Shown here: piece after piece, positions 1-8,579 of the stretch
How the letters are laid out: every line of letters begins with the position of its first letter
Position numbering within the stretch: position 1 is the stretch's first letter
Assembly (NCBI RefSeq): GCF_900102435.1
Contig: NZ_FNBU01000004.1
Span: forward strand, 78,460 to 142,459
Direction: 5' to 3'
DNA length: 64,000 bases
Source: Sporolituus thermophilus DSM 23256
GTDB lineage: Bacteria; Bacillota; Negativicutes; Sporomusales; Thermosinaceae
Translations under genes and position numbers: made by a program
The notes under the pieces: generated by a model
What the model saw: only the letters and a program-made list of their open reading frames with translations
The model's database searches: none
What the model was told of the DNA's origin: nothing

Positions 1-20
1 TGGAGGAGGAGAAAAAAGAT

Positions 21-1364
21 ATGGATATCTCGTTGGCAGCGATTATGTCAATTGTTGCGCTTGCAATTGTCGTTATTATAAGCTGTGTTAACGAAGACCT
101 CAACGTCGGTTTCCTTGGCATCGGTTTTGCTATCCTTGTCGGCGGTCTCTGGGGCGGGACCGCGGCCGCCAAAGTTATGAGCTATTTCCCGACCAGCCTG
201 TTTATGATCTTGGTCGGCGTTACCTTCCTCTTCGGGATGGCGCAGACCAACGGCACCATGGAAAAGCTGACCGCTTACTCGGTCCGCCTCTGTAAAGGCA
301 ACACTGCGTTAATGCCGCTGATTATTTTCATTCTTACCACTTTTGTTACCACCATTGGACCGGGCAATATCGCCGGTACCGCCCTCATGGCGCCGGTTGC
401 CATGGCGATTGCCACCCGGATTGGCATGCCGGCTTTCCTCATGACGCTACTGGTTGTCGGCGCCGCTAACGGGGCTGCTTTCTCGCCCTTTGCGCCGACC
501 GGCATTATTTCCAATGGCATAATTGCGAAGATGGCCCCTCAGCTGGGCCTCACCGACCTGAGCGGCCTGGCCTGGAAAATCCATTTCAACTCCGAAATCG
601 CCCAAGGCTTTGTCAACATCGGCGGCTTTTTCCTCCTCGGCGGTTGGGCCTGGATCCGCAAACAGCGCGGTGAAAAGCTTAATATTGATGAGCTCGCACC
701 CAAGCCTGAACCCTTCAATAAGCATCAGTGGCTTACCCTGGCCGCGGTCGGCGTGCTTATCGTCCTTGTTGTTCTGCCCGGTCTGCCGGCCTTCAAAGGC
801 GTCTTCCCCAAAACCGTTATGAACCTCTTGTCCAACGTCGGTTCCATCGCTTTCATACTGGCCGGCATTCTCATGCTGACCGGCTCGGGTGACAGCAAGG
901 CGGCGATTAAGGTAATGCCCTGGGGCGTTATCATGATGGTGTGCGGTGTTACCGTCCTCATCGAGGTAATGGATAAAGCCGGCGGCCTCAATGCCATGGT
1001 CAAGATGATTGGCGCTATTTCCAACCCCGTTACCGTAAATGCCTGGCTGGGTCTCATCACCGGCGTCATCTCCGCCTACTCCAGCTCGTCCGGGGTGGTA
1101 ATGCCCATGTTCCTGCCGATGGTGCCCGGTCTGATCAAGGAAATCGGCGGCGGCAACCCGGTGGCGATGATTTCCTCGATCAACATCGGCGCCCACCTCG
1201 TCGATACCTCGCCACTATCCACGCTCGGCGCGCTCTGCATCGCTTGCGCCGGCGAACACGAAGACAAAGCCAAACTGTTCCGCAACCTGCTCATCTGGGG
1301 TCTGTCCATGTCGGTTGTCGGCGCCATAGTTTGCTGGGTCTTCTTCGGCATCCTCAACCTTTAA
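21..1364 (+). CDS. MatC-like dicarboxylate/carboxylate transporter
   Basis: 447-residue integral membrane protein with about eleven hydrophobic segments and no soluble domain. It resembles the MatC N-terminal / SLC13-like carboxylate carriers (malonate or C4-dicarboxylate uptake). Glycine-rich stretches such as GPGNIAGTALMAP near residue 113 and SAYSSSSGVVMPM near residue 352 look like the paired re-entrant substrate loops of this superfamily. The ATG is preceded by GGAGGAGGA at the window's left edge, so the gene looks complete. It is followed by a terminator and then a family III CoA-transferase, which suggests uptake and CoA activation of an organic acid. The substrate is not determinable here. 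Confidence 0.8.
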   Translation: MDISLAAIMSIVALAIVVIISCVNEDLNVGFLGIGFAILVGGLWGGTAAAKVMSYFPTSLFMILVGVTFLFGMAQTNGTMEKLTAYSVRLCKGNTALMPLIIFILTTFVTTIGPGNIAGTALMAPVAMAIATRIGMPAFLMTLLVVGAANGAAFSPFAPTGIISNGIIAKMAPQLGLTDLSGLAWKIHFNSEIAQGFVNIGGFFLLGGWAWIRKQRGEKLNIDELAPKPEPFNKHQWLTLAAVGVLIVLVVLPGLPAFKGVFPKTVMNLLSNVGSIAFILAGILMLTGSGDSKAAIKVMPWGVIMMVCGVTVLIEVMDKAGGLNAMVKMIGAISNPVTVNAWLGLITGVISAYSSSSGVVMPMFLPMVPGLIKEIGGGNPVAMISSINIGAHLVDTSPLSTLGALCIACAGEHEDKAKLFRNLLIWGLSMSVVGAIVCWVFFGILNL

Positions 1365-1376
1365 TTGGTCTTGCGG

Positions 1377-1410
1377 CCGGAGCGGGTTTTCGCTCCGGTC
1401 TTTAAATTTT
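1377..1410 (+). terminator. Rho-independent terminator after the carboxylate transporter
   Basis: Perfect 8-bp stem CCGGAGCG / CGCTCCGG around a 6-nt loop, followed by a T-rich run (TCTTTAAATTTT). It separates the transporter from the CoA-transferase. Confidence 0.8.
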
Positions 1411-1499
1411 AAAATTTCCGCTAGCAGGGTTTTTTCGTTGTTTTTTCAAAATACTATATTTATCCTGGAATATCAAATGAGGAGGTAGTAGTTTTAGCG

Positions 1500-2684
1500 A
1501 TGAAACCGTTGCAAGGAGTTGTCGTTTTAGACCTGACCCGGGTGTTGGCCGGCCCTTATGCGGCCATGATGATGGCCGATTTCGGCGCCAATGTGATTAA
1601 AATTGAGCCGCCGGGGGTTGGTGATGATTCCCGTGCGTTCGGCCCGTTTGTCGGTAAAGAGAGCGCTTATTTCATGAGCCTTAACCGCAACAAACGGTCG
1701 ATGACGCTTAATTTAAAGCATTCTGAAGCCCGGGAACTTTTTAAAGAGATGGTGAAAAAGGCTGACGTTGTCTTGGAAAATTACCGGCCGGGTACTATGG
1801 AAAAGTTTGGGCTGGGATATGATGATCTTAAGAAAATCAATCCGCGCATTATTTATGCCGCCTGCTCAGGCTTTGGCCATTCCGGTCCTTACATGGATAA
1901 GCCGGCCTATGACGTCATCGTCCAGGCCATGGGCGGCATTATGAGCATTACCGGCCAAGAAAACGGCGAACCGACGCGGGTGGGAGCTTCGATTGGCGAC
2001 ATTACGGCCGGCCTGTTTACCATGATTGGGGTTATGATGGCCCTCTATCATCGCAGCATCACCGGTGAGGGGCAAAAAGTGGATGTCGGTATGCTGGACT
2101 GCCAGGTAGCCATCCTGGAAAACGCCATTGCCCGGTACCTTACTTCCGGCATTGTGCCTAAACCCCTTGGCAACCGTCATCCGTCGATTACGCCGTTTGA
2201 AGCCTTTACGGCGAAAGACGGGTATGTCATCGTCGGCGCCGGCAATGACCGGCTGTGGGAGAAACTGTGCAACCTCATCGGCCGTCCCGATTTGGTAGCC
2301 GACGAGCGGTTTGTTACCAATGCCAAACGGACGCAGAATGTGAAGGAGCTTAAAGTAATTCTCGATGATGTCTTCTCTGCCAAAACGGTGGACGAGTGGC
2401 TTAAAGAACTGGAAGAAGCGGGTATTCCCTGCGGGCCGATTAATACCATCGACCGGGTGATTAACGACCCACAAGTCCAGGCCCGGGAGATGATTGTCGA
2501 AACCGACCATCCCGTTGCCGGTAAAATCAAGATGGCGGGCGTACCCATCAAGATGTCCGCTACCCCTGGCGCGGTAGAGCGGCCGGCGCCGCTGTTAGGC
2601 CAGCATACCGAGGAAATATTGGCGGAAGTGCTGGGGCTGTCAGCCGAAGAAGTGGCCGCCTTGCGGGCCAAGGACGTGCTGTAA
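1500..2684 (+). CDS. CaiB/BaiF family III CoA-transferase
   Basis: 394 residues, the usual length of formyl-CoA transferase / CaiB-type enzymes, which move CoA between carboxylic acids. The N-terminal Rossmann-like start (GVVVLDLTRVLAGPYAAMMM) and the ENYRPGTMEKFGLGYD segment are family hallmarks. The conserved nucleophilic aspartate is Asp167 in the S-I-G-D-I-T-A-G motif. The ATG at 1500 follows GAGGAGGTAG at about 1479. It lies downstream of a carboxylate transporter with a terminator between them, so co-function is inferred from proximity, not a shared transcript. The substrate (oxalate, succinate, bile acid or aromatic acid) cannot be read from the sequence. Confidence 0.88.
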   Translation: MKPLQGVVVLDLTRVLAGPYAAMMMADFGANVIKIEPPGVGDDSRAFGPFVGKESAYFMSLNRNKRSMTLNLKHSEARELFKEMVKKADVVLENYRPGTMEKFGLGYDDLKKINPRIIYAACSGFGHSGPYMDKPAYDVIVQAMGGIMSITGQENGEPTRVGASIGDITAGLFTMIGVMMALYHRSITGEGQKVDVGMLDCQVAILENAIARYLTSGIVPKPLGNRHPSITPFEAFTAKDGYVIVGAGNDRLWEKLCNLIGRPDLVADERFVTNAKRTQNVKELKVILDDVFSAKTVDEWLKELEEAGIPCGPINTIDRVINDPQVQAREMIVETDHPVAGKIKMAGVPIKMSATPGAVERPAPLLGQHTEEILAEVLGLSAEEVAALRAKDVL

Positions 2685-2692
2685 CCGGCTTG

Positions 2693-2721
2693 TTGCACCG
2701 CTGTCCGTTATGCTGTATACT
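2693..2721 (+). promoter_or_regulatory. Predicted sigma-A promoter
   Basis: TTGCAC at 2693-2698, 17-bp spacer, TATACT at 2716-2721, placed about 40 bp before the 2760 start codon. Confidence 0.65.
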
Positions 2722-2759
2722 GTGATTGCAGCATAATCCAAGCAGGGGAGGCAGCAGCT

Positions 2760-3311
2760 ATGGGCACAAATGACAGTATTATCGAGCATTCGATTATTTC
2801 CCGGAAAAACGTTATAGTGATGGGCATTGCCGCCCTGCTTTTTCTAGCCTGGGCGGCATTTACCGCTTACCGGTGGTTCTATTTGAATATTAAACAACCG
2901 TCGGAAGCCTTTTTCCTGGCGATGCTGGCATTTGCACTGTTTGAGCGGTCCAAACCGACTTATGTGTATGAGGCCGGCAAAAAGACGCTACGGATTACCA
3001 AACATGGCTTATTTGGCACCGATGTTTATGAAATTCCGTACAAGGATATCTTCGGCATCTACCAGTATAAAGCGCAGCTCATCCGGCCGGTTAAGTTCCG
3101 GCGCACATACCGACTCCACTCGGCCCTTGACAACCGGCGGGTTTGGACGGTCGCTTATACCGCGCCGGGCAAAAAAGGCAAACCGGAAAACCGGCGGGTA
3201 TACTTTAAGCCAAGTGAGGCCATGCTCCGCTTTTTGCAGGAAAAGATGCCGAACAAGGTTATGGTGCCGGAAGAACAGGTCGTTGTCGATATTATTAAGA
3301 ACACCGACTAG
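2760..3311 (+). CDS. Hypothetical membrane protein with PH-like C-terminal domain
   Basis: 183 residues. Residues about 18-38 and 50-62 are hydrophobic and probably form a membrane hairpin. The remainder (from about residue 65) is soluble and basic, with alternating beta-type segments (TYVYEAGKKTLRITKHGLFGTDVYEIPYKD) reminiscent of bacterial PH (bPH/YdbT-like) domains. I do not recognise a named family with certainty. It is monocistronic, with its own promoter at 2693 and a terminator at 3316. The ATG follows GGGGAGG. Confidence 0.7.
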   Translation: MGTNDSIIEHSIISRKNVIVMGIAALLFLAWAAFTAYRWFYLNIKQPSEAFFLAMLAFALFERSKPTYVYEAGKKTLRITKHGLFGTDVYEIPYKDIFGIYQYKAQLIRPVKFRRTYRLHSALDNRRVWTVAYTAPGKKGKPENRRVYFKPSEAMLRFLQEKMPNKVMVPEEQVVVDIIKNTD

Positions 3312-3315
3312 GCGT

Positions 3316-3352
3316 AAAGCTCCAAAGAAGATTCTTTGGGGCTTTTTTCTTT
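3316..3352 (+). terminator. Rho-independent terminator
   Basis: 12-bp stem AAAGCTCCAAAG / CTTTGGGGCTTT with a 6-nt loop, then a T-rich tail. Confidence 0.85.
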
Positions 3353-3440
3353 ACTTTTACCAGGAATTTTCCTTTTAACAGCGAATACTTCGATGTTTGA
3401 TATTTAATGAAAATTTTCTCATATTTACGGAGGTGACCCT

Positions 3441-3632
3441 GTGCGCGTTGTCATTGTCGGCGCAGGCAAGGTGGGCTATAGTCTCGCCCAACGCCTGTCC
3501 GAAGAAAACCACGAGGTGGTGGTAATAGAGAAAGATGAAGAACGCCGCAGTATTGTCCAAAATAACCTGGATGTAATGACAATGCTTGTATTTTTACGGC
3601 CGGAATTTTGGCGGGCCCATCGTAACTGGTAA
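3441..3632 (+). pseudogene. Truncated TrkA-N (RCK) NAD-binding protein
   Basis: GTG start with AGGTGA upstream. The 63 codons begin with a textbook TrkA/RCK Rossmann N-terminus: VVIVGAGKVGYSLAQRLSEENHEVVVIEKDEE, with the GxGxxG nucleotide-binding glycines at residues 7-12. The expected continuation after NLDVMT (a VGNG-type motif, then the second half of the domain) is missing. The frame instead runs into about 15 unrelated residues and a stop. Full TrkA subunits have about 220 residues (one domain) or 450 (two), so this looks like a deletion remnant. The next gene is a transporter-like permease. A functional micro-domain is possible but unlikely. Confidence 0.72.
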
Positions 3633-3683
3633 TAAACAACAAACGCAAGGTCAATTTTTTGATTGACTGAGGAGGTAATTTAC

Positions 3684-4961
3684 ATGAATGGGCAAATGGC
3701 CCTCATGGCCGTGATTGTCTTTGTTGCAACCTACGGCATTATCGTTTCGGAAAAAATTCACCGGACCAAGATTGCCCTCGTTGGCGCCCTTGTCCTGCTG
3801 CTGATTAAAATCATGCCGCAGGAAGAAGCGATCGCCAAGGTCGATTTTAATACCTTAGGCCTGCTTATCGGCATGATGATTATTGTGGCCATAGCCATGC
3901 GCACCGGCATGTTCCAGTATATGGCCGTCAAGCTCGCCAAGCGGGTGCGGGGTAATCCGGTCAGGATTATGAGCGTCTTTTTTGCCTTTACTGCCGTTAC
4001 CTCGGCTTTTTTGGACAACGTGACGACCGTTTTGCTGGTAACGCCGATTATTTTCTCCATTACCGGGATTTTGAAAATCAATCCGGTGCCATTTCTCATT
4101 TCCGAGATCATGGCTTCCAATATCGGCGGCACGGCGACGCTTATCGGCGATCCTCCCAACATTATGATTGGCGGCGCCACCGGTTTGACTTTCAACGATT
4201 TTGTCATCAACCTGACGCCGGTCATTATTATCATTGGCTTTGTTACCAATTGGCTGTTCCTCTGGCTGTACCGCAAGGAGCTTGTCGTCGATCCGGCGGC
4301 CCAACAAGGAATTATGCAGCTTGATGAGGAGTCGTATCTCACGGATAAAGCGCTGCTGCGCAAAGTGCTCATCGTCCTCGCCCTGACGATCGGCGGCTTT
4401 GTTGCCCACGGGCCGCTTGGCTTTGAATCGGCTACCATTGCCATGGGGGGCGCGGCCATCCTGCTCTTAATCAGCGGGATTGAGCCGGAAGAAATCTTCC
4501 GGGACGTCGAGTGGAACACCATCTTTTTCTTTATCGGCCTCTTTATTCTGGTCGGCGGCCTGGAGGTCACCGGCGTCATCCGCATGATTGCCGAATGGGG
4601 GCTGGCAATTACCCATTCCGATGTTCTGTTGATGAATGTTTTAATCCTGTGGCTTTCGGCTATAGCCTCGGCATTTATTGACAACATTCCTTTTGTGGCG
4701 ACCATGATACCACTGATTAAGGCTGTGAACCAAATCAGCGGCATAGACGTTTCCGCCATGTGGTGGGCCTTGTCGCTGGGCGCCTGCCTGGGGGGCAACG
4801 GCACCATCATCGGCGCTTCGGCCAATGTCGTGGTATCCAGTATGGCCGCTTCCCGCGGTTATCCCATGACTTTTGTCAGCTACCTGAAAATTGCCTTTCC
4901 GCTCATGCTTGTTTCCATTGTCATTTCCAATATTTACATTTATTTCGTTTACTTGCGCTAA
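3684..4961 (+). CDS. ArsB/NhaD-like ion permease (IT superfamily)
   Basis: 425 residues with about eleven membrane segments in the ArsB / NhaD / P-protein family, which exports arsenite or exchanges Na+ and H+ and can carry other anions. The two inverted halves are visible. Each has a glycine-rich loop: NIGGTATLIGDPPNIMIGGATG (about residues 150-171) and LGGNGTIIGASANVVV near the C-terminus. The ATG at 3684 is chosen because GGAGG lies 8 bases upstream at 3671-3675. The upstream in-frame TTG has no such site. No arsenic genes are adjacent, so the substrate is open. Confidence 0.82.
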   Translation: MNGQMALMAVIVFVATYGIIVSEKIHRTKIALVGALVLLLIKIMPQEEAIAKVDFNTLGLLIGMMIIVAIAMRTGMFQYMAVKLAKRVRGNPVRIMSVFFAFTAVTSAFLDNVTTVLLVTPIIFSITGILKINPVPFLISEIMASNIGGTATLIGDPPNIMIGGATGLTFNDFVINLTPVIIIIGFVTNWLFLWLYRKELVVDPAAQQGIMQLDEESYLTDKALLRKVLIVLALTIGGFVAHGPLGFESATIAMGGAAILLLISGIEPEEIFRDVEWNTIFFFIGLFILVGGLEVTGVIRMIAEWGLAITHSDVLLMNVLILWLSAIASAFIDNIPFVATMIPLIKAVNQISGIDVSAMWWALSLGACLGGNGTIIGASANVVVSSMAASRGYPMTFVSYLKIAFPLMLVSIVISNIYIYFVYLR

Positions 4962-4963
4962 CG

Positions 4964-5000
4964 AAAACGGGGCAGGCCGCTGGCTTGCCCTGTTTTGTTT
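4964..5000 (+). terminator. Rho-independent terminator after the permease
   Basis: 15-bp stem with two G-T pairs (4964-4978 against 4982-4996), 3-nt loop and a TGTTT tail. The 5001-5218 stretch that follows holds an AT-rich direct repeat (5077-5107) and no gene I can support. Confidence 0.8.
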
Positions 5001-5076
5001 ATTATCACTTTTGGCATTTTTCATGAAAGTGAAAAAAATAACTTGCGTTGCTGGAGGTAATTTTCCCTGTTAACCG

Positions 5077-5107
5077 AATATTTTTATTAGGAACAATATT
5101 TTTATTA
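5077..5107 (+). repeat. Tandem AT-rich direct repeat upstream of the rnf operon
   Basis: AATATTTTTATTA occurs at 5077-5089 and again at 5095-5107, an 18-bp period, about 130 bp before rseC. It may act as an UP element or regulator site for the rseC-rnf operon. This is inference from position only. Confidence 0.4.
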
Positions 5108-5232
5108 AGATTAATATCGCCAATGAGACTATTTCGTCACGCGGCTGCATAGGAATCGAGAGGAGAGAAAAGGCAAGCGGCGTGGTAGCGGTCAACTGGT
5201 ATGACCATAAGACCAGACAAGGAGGCGATAAA

Positions 5233-5652
5233 GTGGCAAAAGAACAGGAGGGTATCGTAATCGAGCTGGCAGGGGATATGGCCAGAGTCAAAACCAGCCG
5301 CCATAACGACTGTGAAAACTGCGGTGCCTGCCCTGGCAACGCGGCGATTGTCGTGGAAGCCCGCAATGCCGTAGGGGCACGGCCAGGACAGCGGGTAGCT
5401 CTGCAGGTTCCGGAAGTAAACATGCTAAAAGCCGCTTTTATTGTTTACGTCCTTCCGCTTTTGGCGATATTTCTTGGGGCGGCTGCCGGGAATTATTTGG
5501 CCGGAGGGCTGGGCATACCCGCCTTATGGCTGCAAATCGGCGGCGGCGGCCTTGCTTTTGGAGCGTCCCTTGCCTATATCCGGTATGTTGATCGTAGTGC
5601 CAAGTCGAATGCCAAAATGCAGCCTATCATTACGCGCATTTTGTCTAACTAA
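5233..5652 (+). CDS. rseC: RseC/MucC family protein (SoxR-reducing system)
   Basis: 139 residues. Residues about 1-60 contain the RseC signature of clustered cysteines (CENCGACPG), and two membrane helices follow (about residues 65-85 and 92-112). RseC is associated with Rnf/Rsx in proteobacteria, where it helps keep SoxR reduced. In Rnf-bearing Firmicutes it commonly precedes rnfC. GTG at 5233 is preferred because AAGGAGG lies at 5219-5225. An in-frame start 51 bases upstream lacks as good a site. It ends 14 bp before rnfC, so it is probably the first gene of the rnf operon. Confidence 0.8.
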   Translation: MAKEQEGIVIELAGDMARVKTSRHNDCENCGACPGNAAIVVEARNAVGARPGQRVALQVPEVNMLKAAFIVYVLPLLAIFLGAAAGNYLAGGLGIPALWLQIGGGGLAFGASLAYIRYVDRSAKSNAKMQPIITRILSN

Positions 5653-5666
5653 AAAGGGGTGAAAGT

Positions 5667-6986
5667 ATGGCAAAAAGCTTTCGTGGGGGTGTACATCCCA
5701 ACGATCGGAAAGGGTATACGGCTGCCAAACCCGTTGAGGTTGCGCCAGTACCGCAGAAAGTCATTATTCCTACCCGCCAGCATATTGGTGCGCCGTGTGC
5801 GCCAATTGTGAAGGTAGGTGATCTGGTCAAAAAAGGCCAGGTCATTGCCGACGCGCAGGCCTTTGTTGCCAGTCCGGTACATGCGTCCACATCCGGCAAG
5901 GTAGTGGAAATCGGCGAATATCCGCACCCTGTGTTCGGCACGTGTCAGGCCATTGTCATTGAAGCCGACGGTCTGGACGAGTGGGCCGACGGGCTGCCGC
6001 TCAGTCGTGACTGGCGTAGTCTGGACAGCGGCGCGATCCGCGATATTATTCGCCAAGCCGGGATTGTCGGCATGGGGGGCGCGACCTTCCCGACCCATGT
6101 AAAAATGGCGCCGCCCAAGGAAAAACCGGTCGATACATTTATTTTAAACGGCGCCGAATGCGAGCCCTATTTAACCGCCGACCACCGCGTCATGCTGGAA
6201 GCGGCCGACCGCGTAGTTACAGGCATGCAAATCGCCATGAAGGTGCTGGGCGTAACAAGGGGGCTTATTGGCATCGAGGAAAATAAGCCCGATGCTATTG
6301 ACGGCATGCGTAAAGCCTGTGAGGGGACAGGCATCGAAGTAGTACCGCTCAAAACCAAATACCCGCAAGGAGCGGAAAAAACCCTTATAAAAGTGCTGAC
6401 TGACCGGGAAGTTCCCTCCGGTGGACTGCCCATGGACGTGGGGGTCGTCGTGCAGAACGTCGGCACGGTCGTAGCCATTGCCGACGCTGTCGAAAAGGGC
6501 ATTCCCCTGATTGAACGGGTCACGACTGTCACCGGCGGGGCGGTAGCGGAGCCGAAAAACTTGCTGCTCCGGATAGGTACAACCTTCCGGCAGGCCATTG
6601 AACTATGCGGCGGCTATAAAGAGCAGGCCGTAAAGGTGATCATGGGCGGCCCCATGATGGGATTGGCCCAACGCACGCTCGACGTGCCGGTTATCAAGGG
6701 AACTTCCGGTATTTTGGCTCTGGCGGCCGGCGATGTAAATCATGGCCCCGAACGGCCTTGTATCCGCTGTGGCCGCTGCGTCGAGGCCTGTCCGATGGGA
6801 CTGGTGCCCAGCATGCTGAGTGTGCTTGGCGAGCGGGGGTTGTACGTCGTGGCTAAAGACGAGCATGACCTGCTGGATTGCGTCGAGTGCGGCTCCTGTG
6901 TTTACGTTTGCCCGGCCAAGCGCAATATTGTGCATTACATTAAACTGGCCAAAGCACAGAACGCGGCAGCGGCCGCGAAGAAATAG
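5667..6986 (+). CDS. rnfC: Rnf complex subunit C
   Basis: 439 residues, typical for RnfC. This is the peripheral NADH-binding subunit of the ferredoxin:NAD+ oxidoreductase, on the cytoplasmic face. It has an N-terminal barrel-sandwich domain (GAPCAPIVKVGDLVKKGQ), then the FMN/NADH-binding Rossmann region with GMGGATFPTHVKM near residue 136. Two C-terminal [4Fe-4S] motifs follow: CIRCGRCVEACPMG (about 366-379) and CVECGSCVYVCP (about 405-416). The start ATG follows AAAAAGGGGTG. It is the second gene of a seven-gene run (rseC-rnfCDGEAB). Confidence 0.96.
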   Translation: MAKSFRGGVHPNDRKGYTAAKPVEVAPVPQKVIIPTRQHIGAPCAPIVKVGDLVKKGQVIADAQAFVASPVHASTSGKVVEIGEYPHPVFGTCQAIVIEADGLDEWADGLPLSRDWRSLDSGAIRDIIRQAGIVGMGGATFPTHVKMAPPKEKPVDTFILNGAECEPYLTADHRVMLEAADRVVTGMQIAMKVLGVTRGLIGIEENKPDAIDGMRKACEGTGIEVVPLKTKYPQGAEKTLIKVLTDREVPSGGLPMDVGVVVQNVGTVVAIADAVEKGIPLIERVTTVTGGAVAEPKNLLLRIGTTFRQAIELCGGYKEQAVKVIMGGPMMGLAQRTLDVPVIKGTSGILALAAGDVNHGPERPCIRCGRCVEACPMGLVPSMLSVLGERGLYVVAKDEHDLLDCVECGSCVYVCPAKRNIVHYIKLAKAQNAAAAAKK

Positions 6987-7000
6987 GGGAGGTCGGCGGT

Positions 7001-7996
7001 ATGAGCGTACAAGCGAAAATTGAAACAGGCACGCTTACAGTGTCGGCATCGCCCCATATCCGGTGCGATGAGTCGATTGCCAAGATTATGTGGACGGTCA
7101 ACGCGGCCCTGGCGCCGGCGGCGCTATTTTCCGTTTATCATTTTGGTTTGCCGGCGCTAACGACCATGGTGATCTGTATTGTCGCGGCGGTAGGTACGGA
7201 ATATTTGATCCAGAAATGGCAGGGGAAAGAGGTAACGGTCAGCGACGGCAGCGCTTTTCTGACCGGGCTTTTGCTCGCCATGAACGTACCCGCTACTTTG
7301 CCATGGTATATGCCGCTTTTAGGCTCGATTGTCGCGATTGCGATCGCCAAACATACCATGGGCGGCCTTGGCTACAATATTTTTAACCCCGCCCTTATCG
7401 GTCGGGCTTTTATGCTGGCGTCCTGGCCGGTAGCCATGACAACCTGGCCGACGATGCCGAGCAAAGTGGACGGCGTGACATCGGCAACACCGCTTGGCAT
7501 CCTGAAACTGCAGGGCTATGAAAAGCTGGTGCAGGTGTTCGGCGATCGTCCGGAATTGTACAAAGCGCTCTTTTTGGGGTTCCGCAGCGGCAGCATGGGC
7601 GAGACGTCGGCGCTGCTCATACTGCTTGGCGGTTTGTATCTTATTTACCGCGGCTACATTAATTGGCAGGTTCCGGCGGCCATGATCGGCACAGTCGCCG
7701 TCCTGACCTGGGCGTTTGGCGGCTCGGCCGGCCTGTTTACCGGCGATCCGCTGGTGCATATGATTTCCGGCGGTTTGATGCTCGGCGCCTTCTTTATGGC
7801 TACCGATATGGTCACAATTCCTATTACCATTAAAGGGCAAATTATATTTGCCGTTGGTGCGGGGGTTTTAACGGTGCTTATCCGTCTGCTTGGCGGTTAT
7901 CCCGAAGGCGTTTGCTATGCCATTTTGTTGATGAACTCGGTGACGCCGCTCATCGACCGGTTGATAAAACCGGTAAAGTATGGGGCAAGGAGGTAA
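7001..7996 (+). CDS. rnfD: Rnf complex subunit D
   Basis: 331-residue membrane subunit of the NqrB/RnfD family. After a short cytoplasmic N-terminus there are about nine helices. The conserved core SDGSAFLTGLLLAMNVP is at residues 81-97. The flavinylation motif T-S-A-T-P-L is visible, with Thr163 as the expected site for covalent FMN attached by a phosphodiester bond. It belongs to the ion-translocating part of Rnf. It starts 14 bp after rnfC with GGGGAGGTCGG upstream and ends 6 bp before rnfG. Confidence 0.95.
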   Translation: MSVQAKIETGTLTVSASPHIRCDESIAKIMWTVNAALAPAALFSVYHFGLPALTTMVICIVAAVGTEYLIQKWQGKEVTVSDGSAFLTGLLLAMNVPATLPWYMPLLGSIVAIAIAKHTMGGLGYNIFNPALIGRAFMLASWPVAMTTWPTMPSKVDGVTSATPLGILKLQGYEKLVQVFGDRPELYKALFLGFRSGSMGETSALLILLGGLYLIYRGYINWQVPAAMIGTVAVLTWAFGGSAGLFTGDPLVHMISGGLMLGAFFMATDMVTIPITIKGQIIFAVGAGVLTVLIRLLGGYPEGVCYAILLMNSVTPLIDRLIKPVKYGARR

Positions 7997-8002
7997 GCGC
8001 GC

Positions 8003-8569
8003 ATGTCACACGGCCATGAGCAGCAAAGCAGCAGTATTTTTAAAGTAGGCATAAATCTTGCCATCGCCTGCTTTCTTTCCGGGGCGGTTATTGCCAGCAC
8101 TTACGCCATGACGGCGCCGATCGCCGCCCAGGAGCGCATTAATCAGAAAAACAAGGCCATGAAAGAACTCGTCGCCGACGCCCAGGAATTTAAGCCTGTT
8201 GACGGTAAAACGGATTGGTACGCGGCCTTGAAAGACGGCAAAATCGTGGCTTATGTGGTGCCGGCGGAAAGCAAGGGCTATGGCGGCGCCATCAAGATGG
8301 TGACGGCCATCAGCCCCGACGGCAAAGTAATCGACTACAAAATATTGGCTCACAATGAAACCCCCGGCCTGGGCGACAAGGCGGCCGAGCCCAAATTCCG
8401 CAAGCAGTTCGCCGGCAAAGCCGCCCAAGATCTGGAAGTGGTGAAAACACCGACGGACAAAAATATTCAGGCCCTGACAGGCGCTACCATCACTTCCCGG
8501 GCCGTTACCAAAGGCATCCGGGAAGCGGCGGAACAAGTGGCGGCTTACGCGGCAAGCCAGAAGAAGTGA
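8003..8569 (+). CDS. rnfG: Rnf complex subunit G (FMN-binding)
   Basis: 188 residues. One N-terminal membrane helix (about residues 15-38) anchors an extracytoplasmic FMN-binding domain. The covalent flavin motif T-G-A-T-I-T-S is present, with Thr152 as the predicted FMN acceptor. The segment NETPGLGDKA (about residues 118-127) is also conserved in RnfG/NqrC. An ApbE-type flavin transferase would be needed for maturation, and none is seen in this window. The ATG follows GGCAAGGAGGTAAGCGC. Confidence 0.95.
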   Translation: MSHGHEQQSSSIFKVGINLAIACFLSGAVIASTYAMTAPIAAQERINQKNKAMKELVADAQEFKPVDGKTDWYAALKDGKIVAYVVPAESKGYGGAIKMVTAISPDGKVIDYKILAHNETPGLGDKAAEPKFRKQFAGKAAQDLEVVKTPTDKNIQALTGATITSRAVTKGIREAAEQVAAYAASQKK

Positions 8570-8579
8570 GGTGTGGGTC

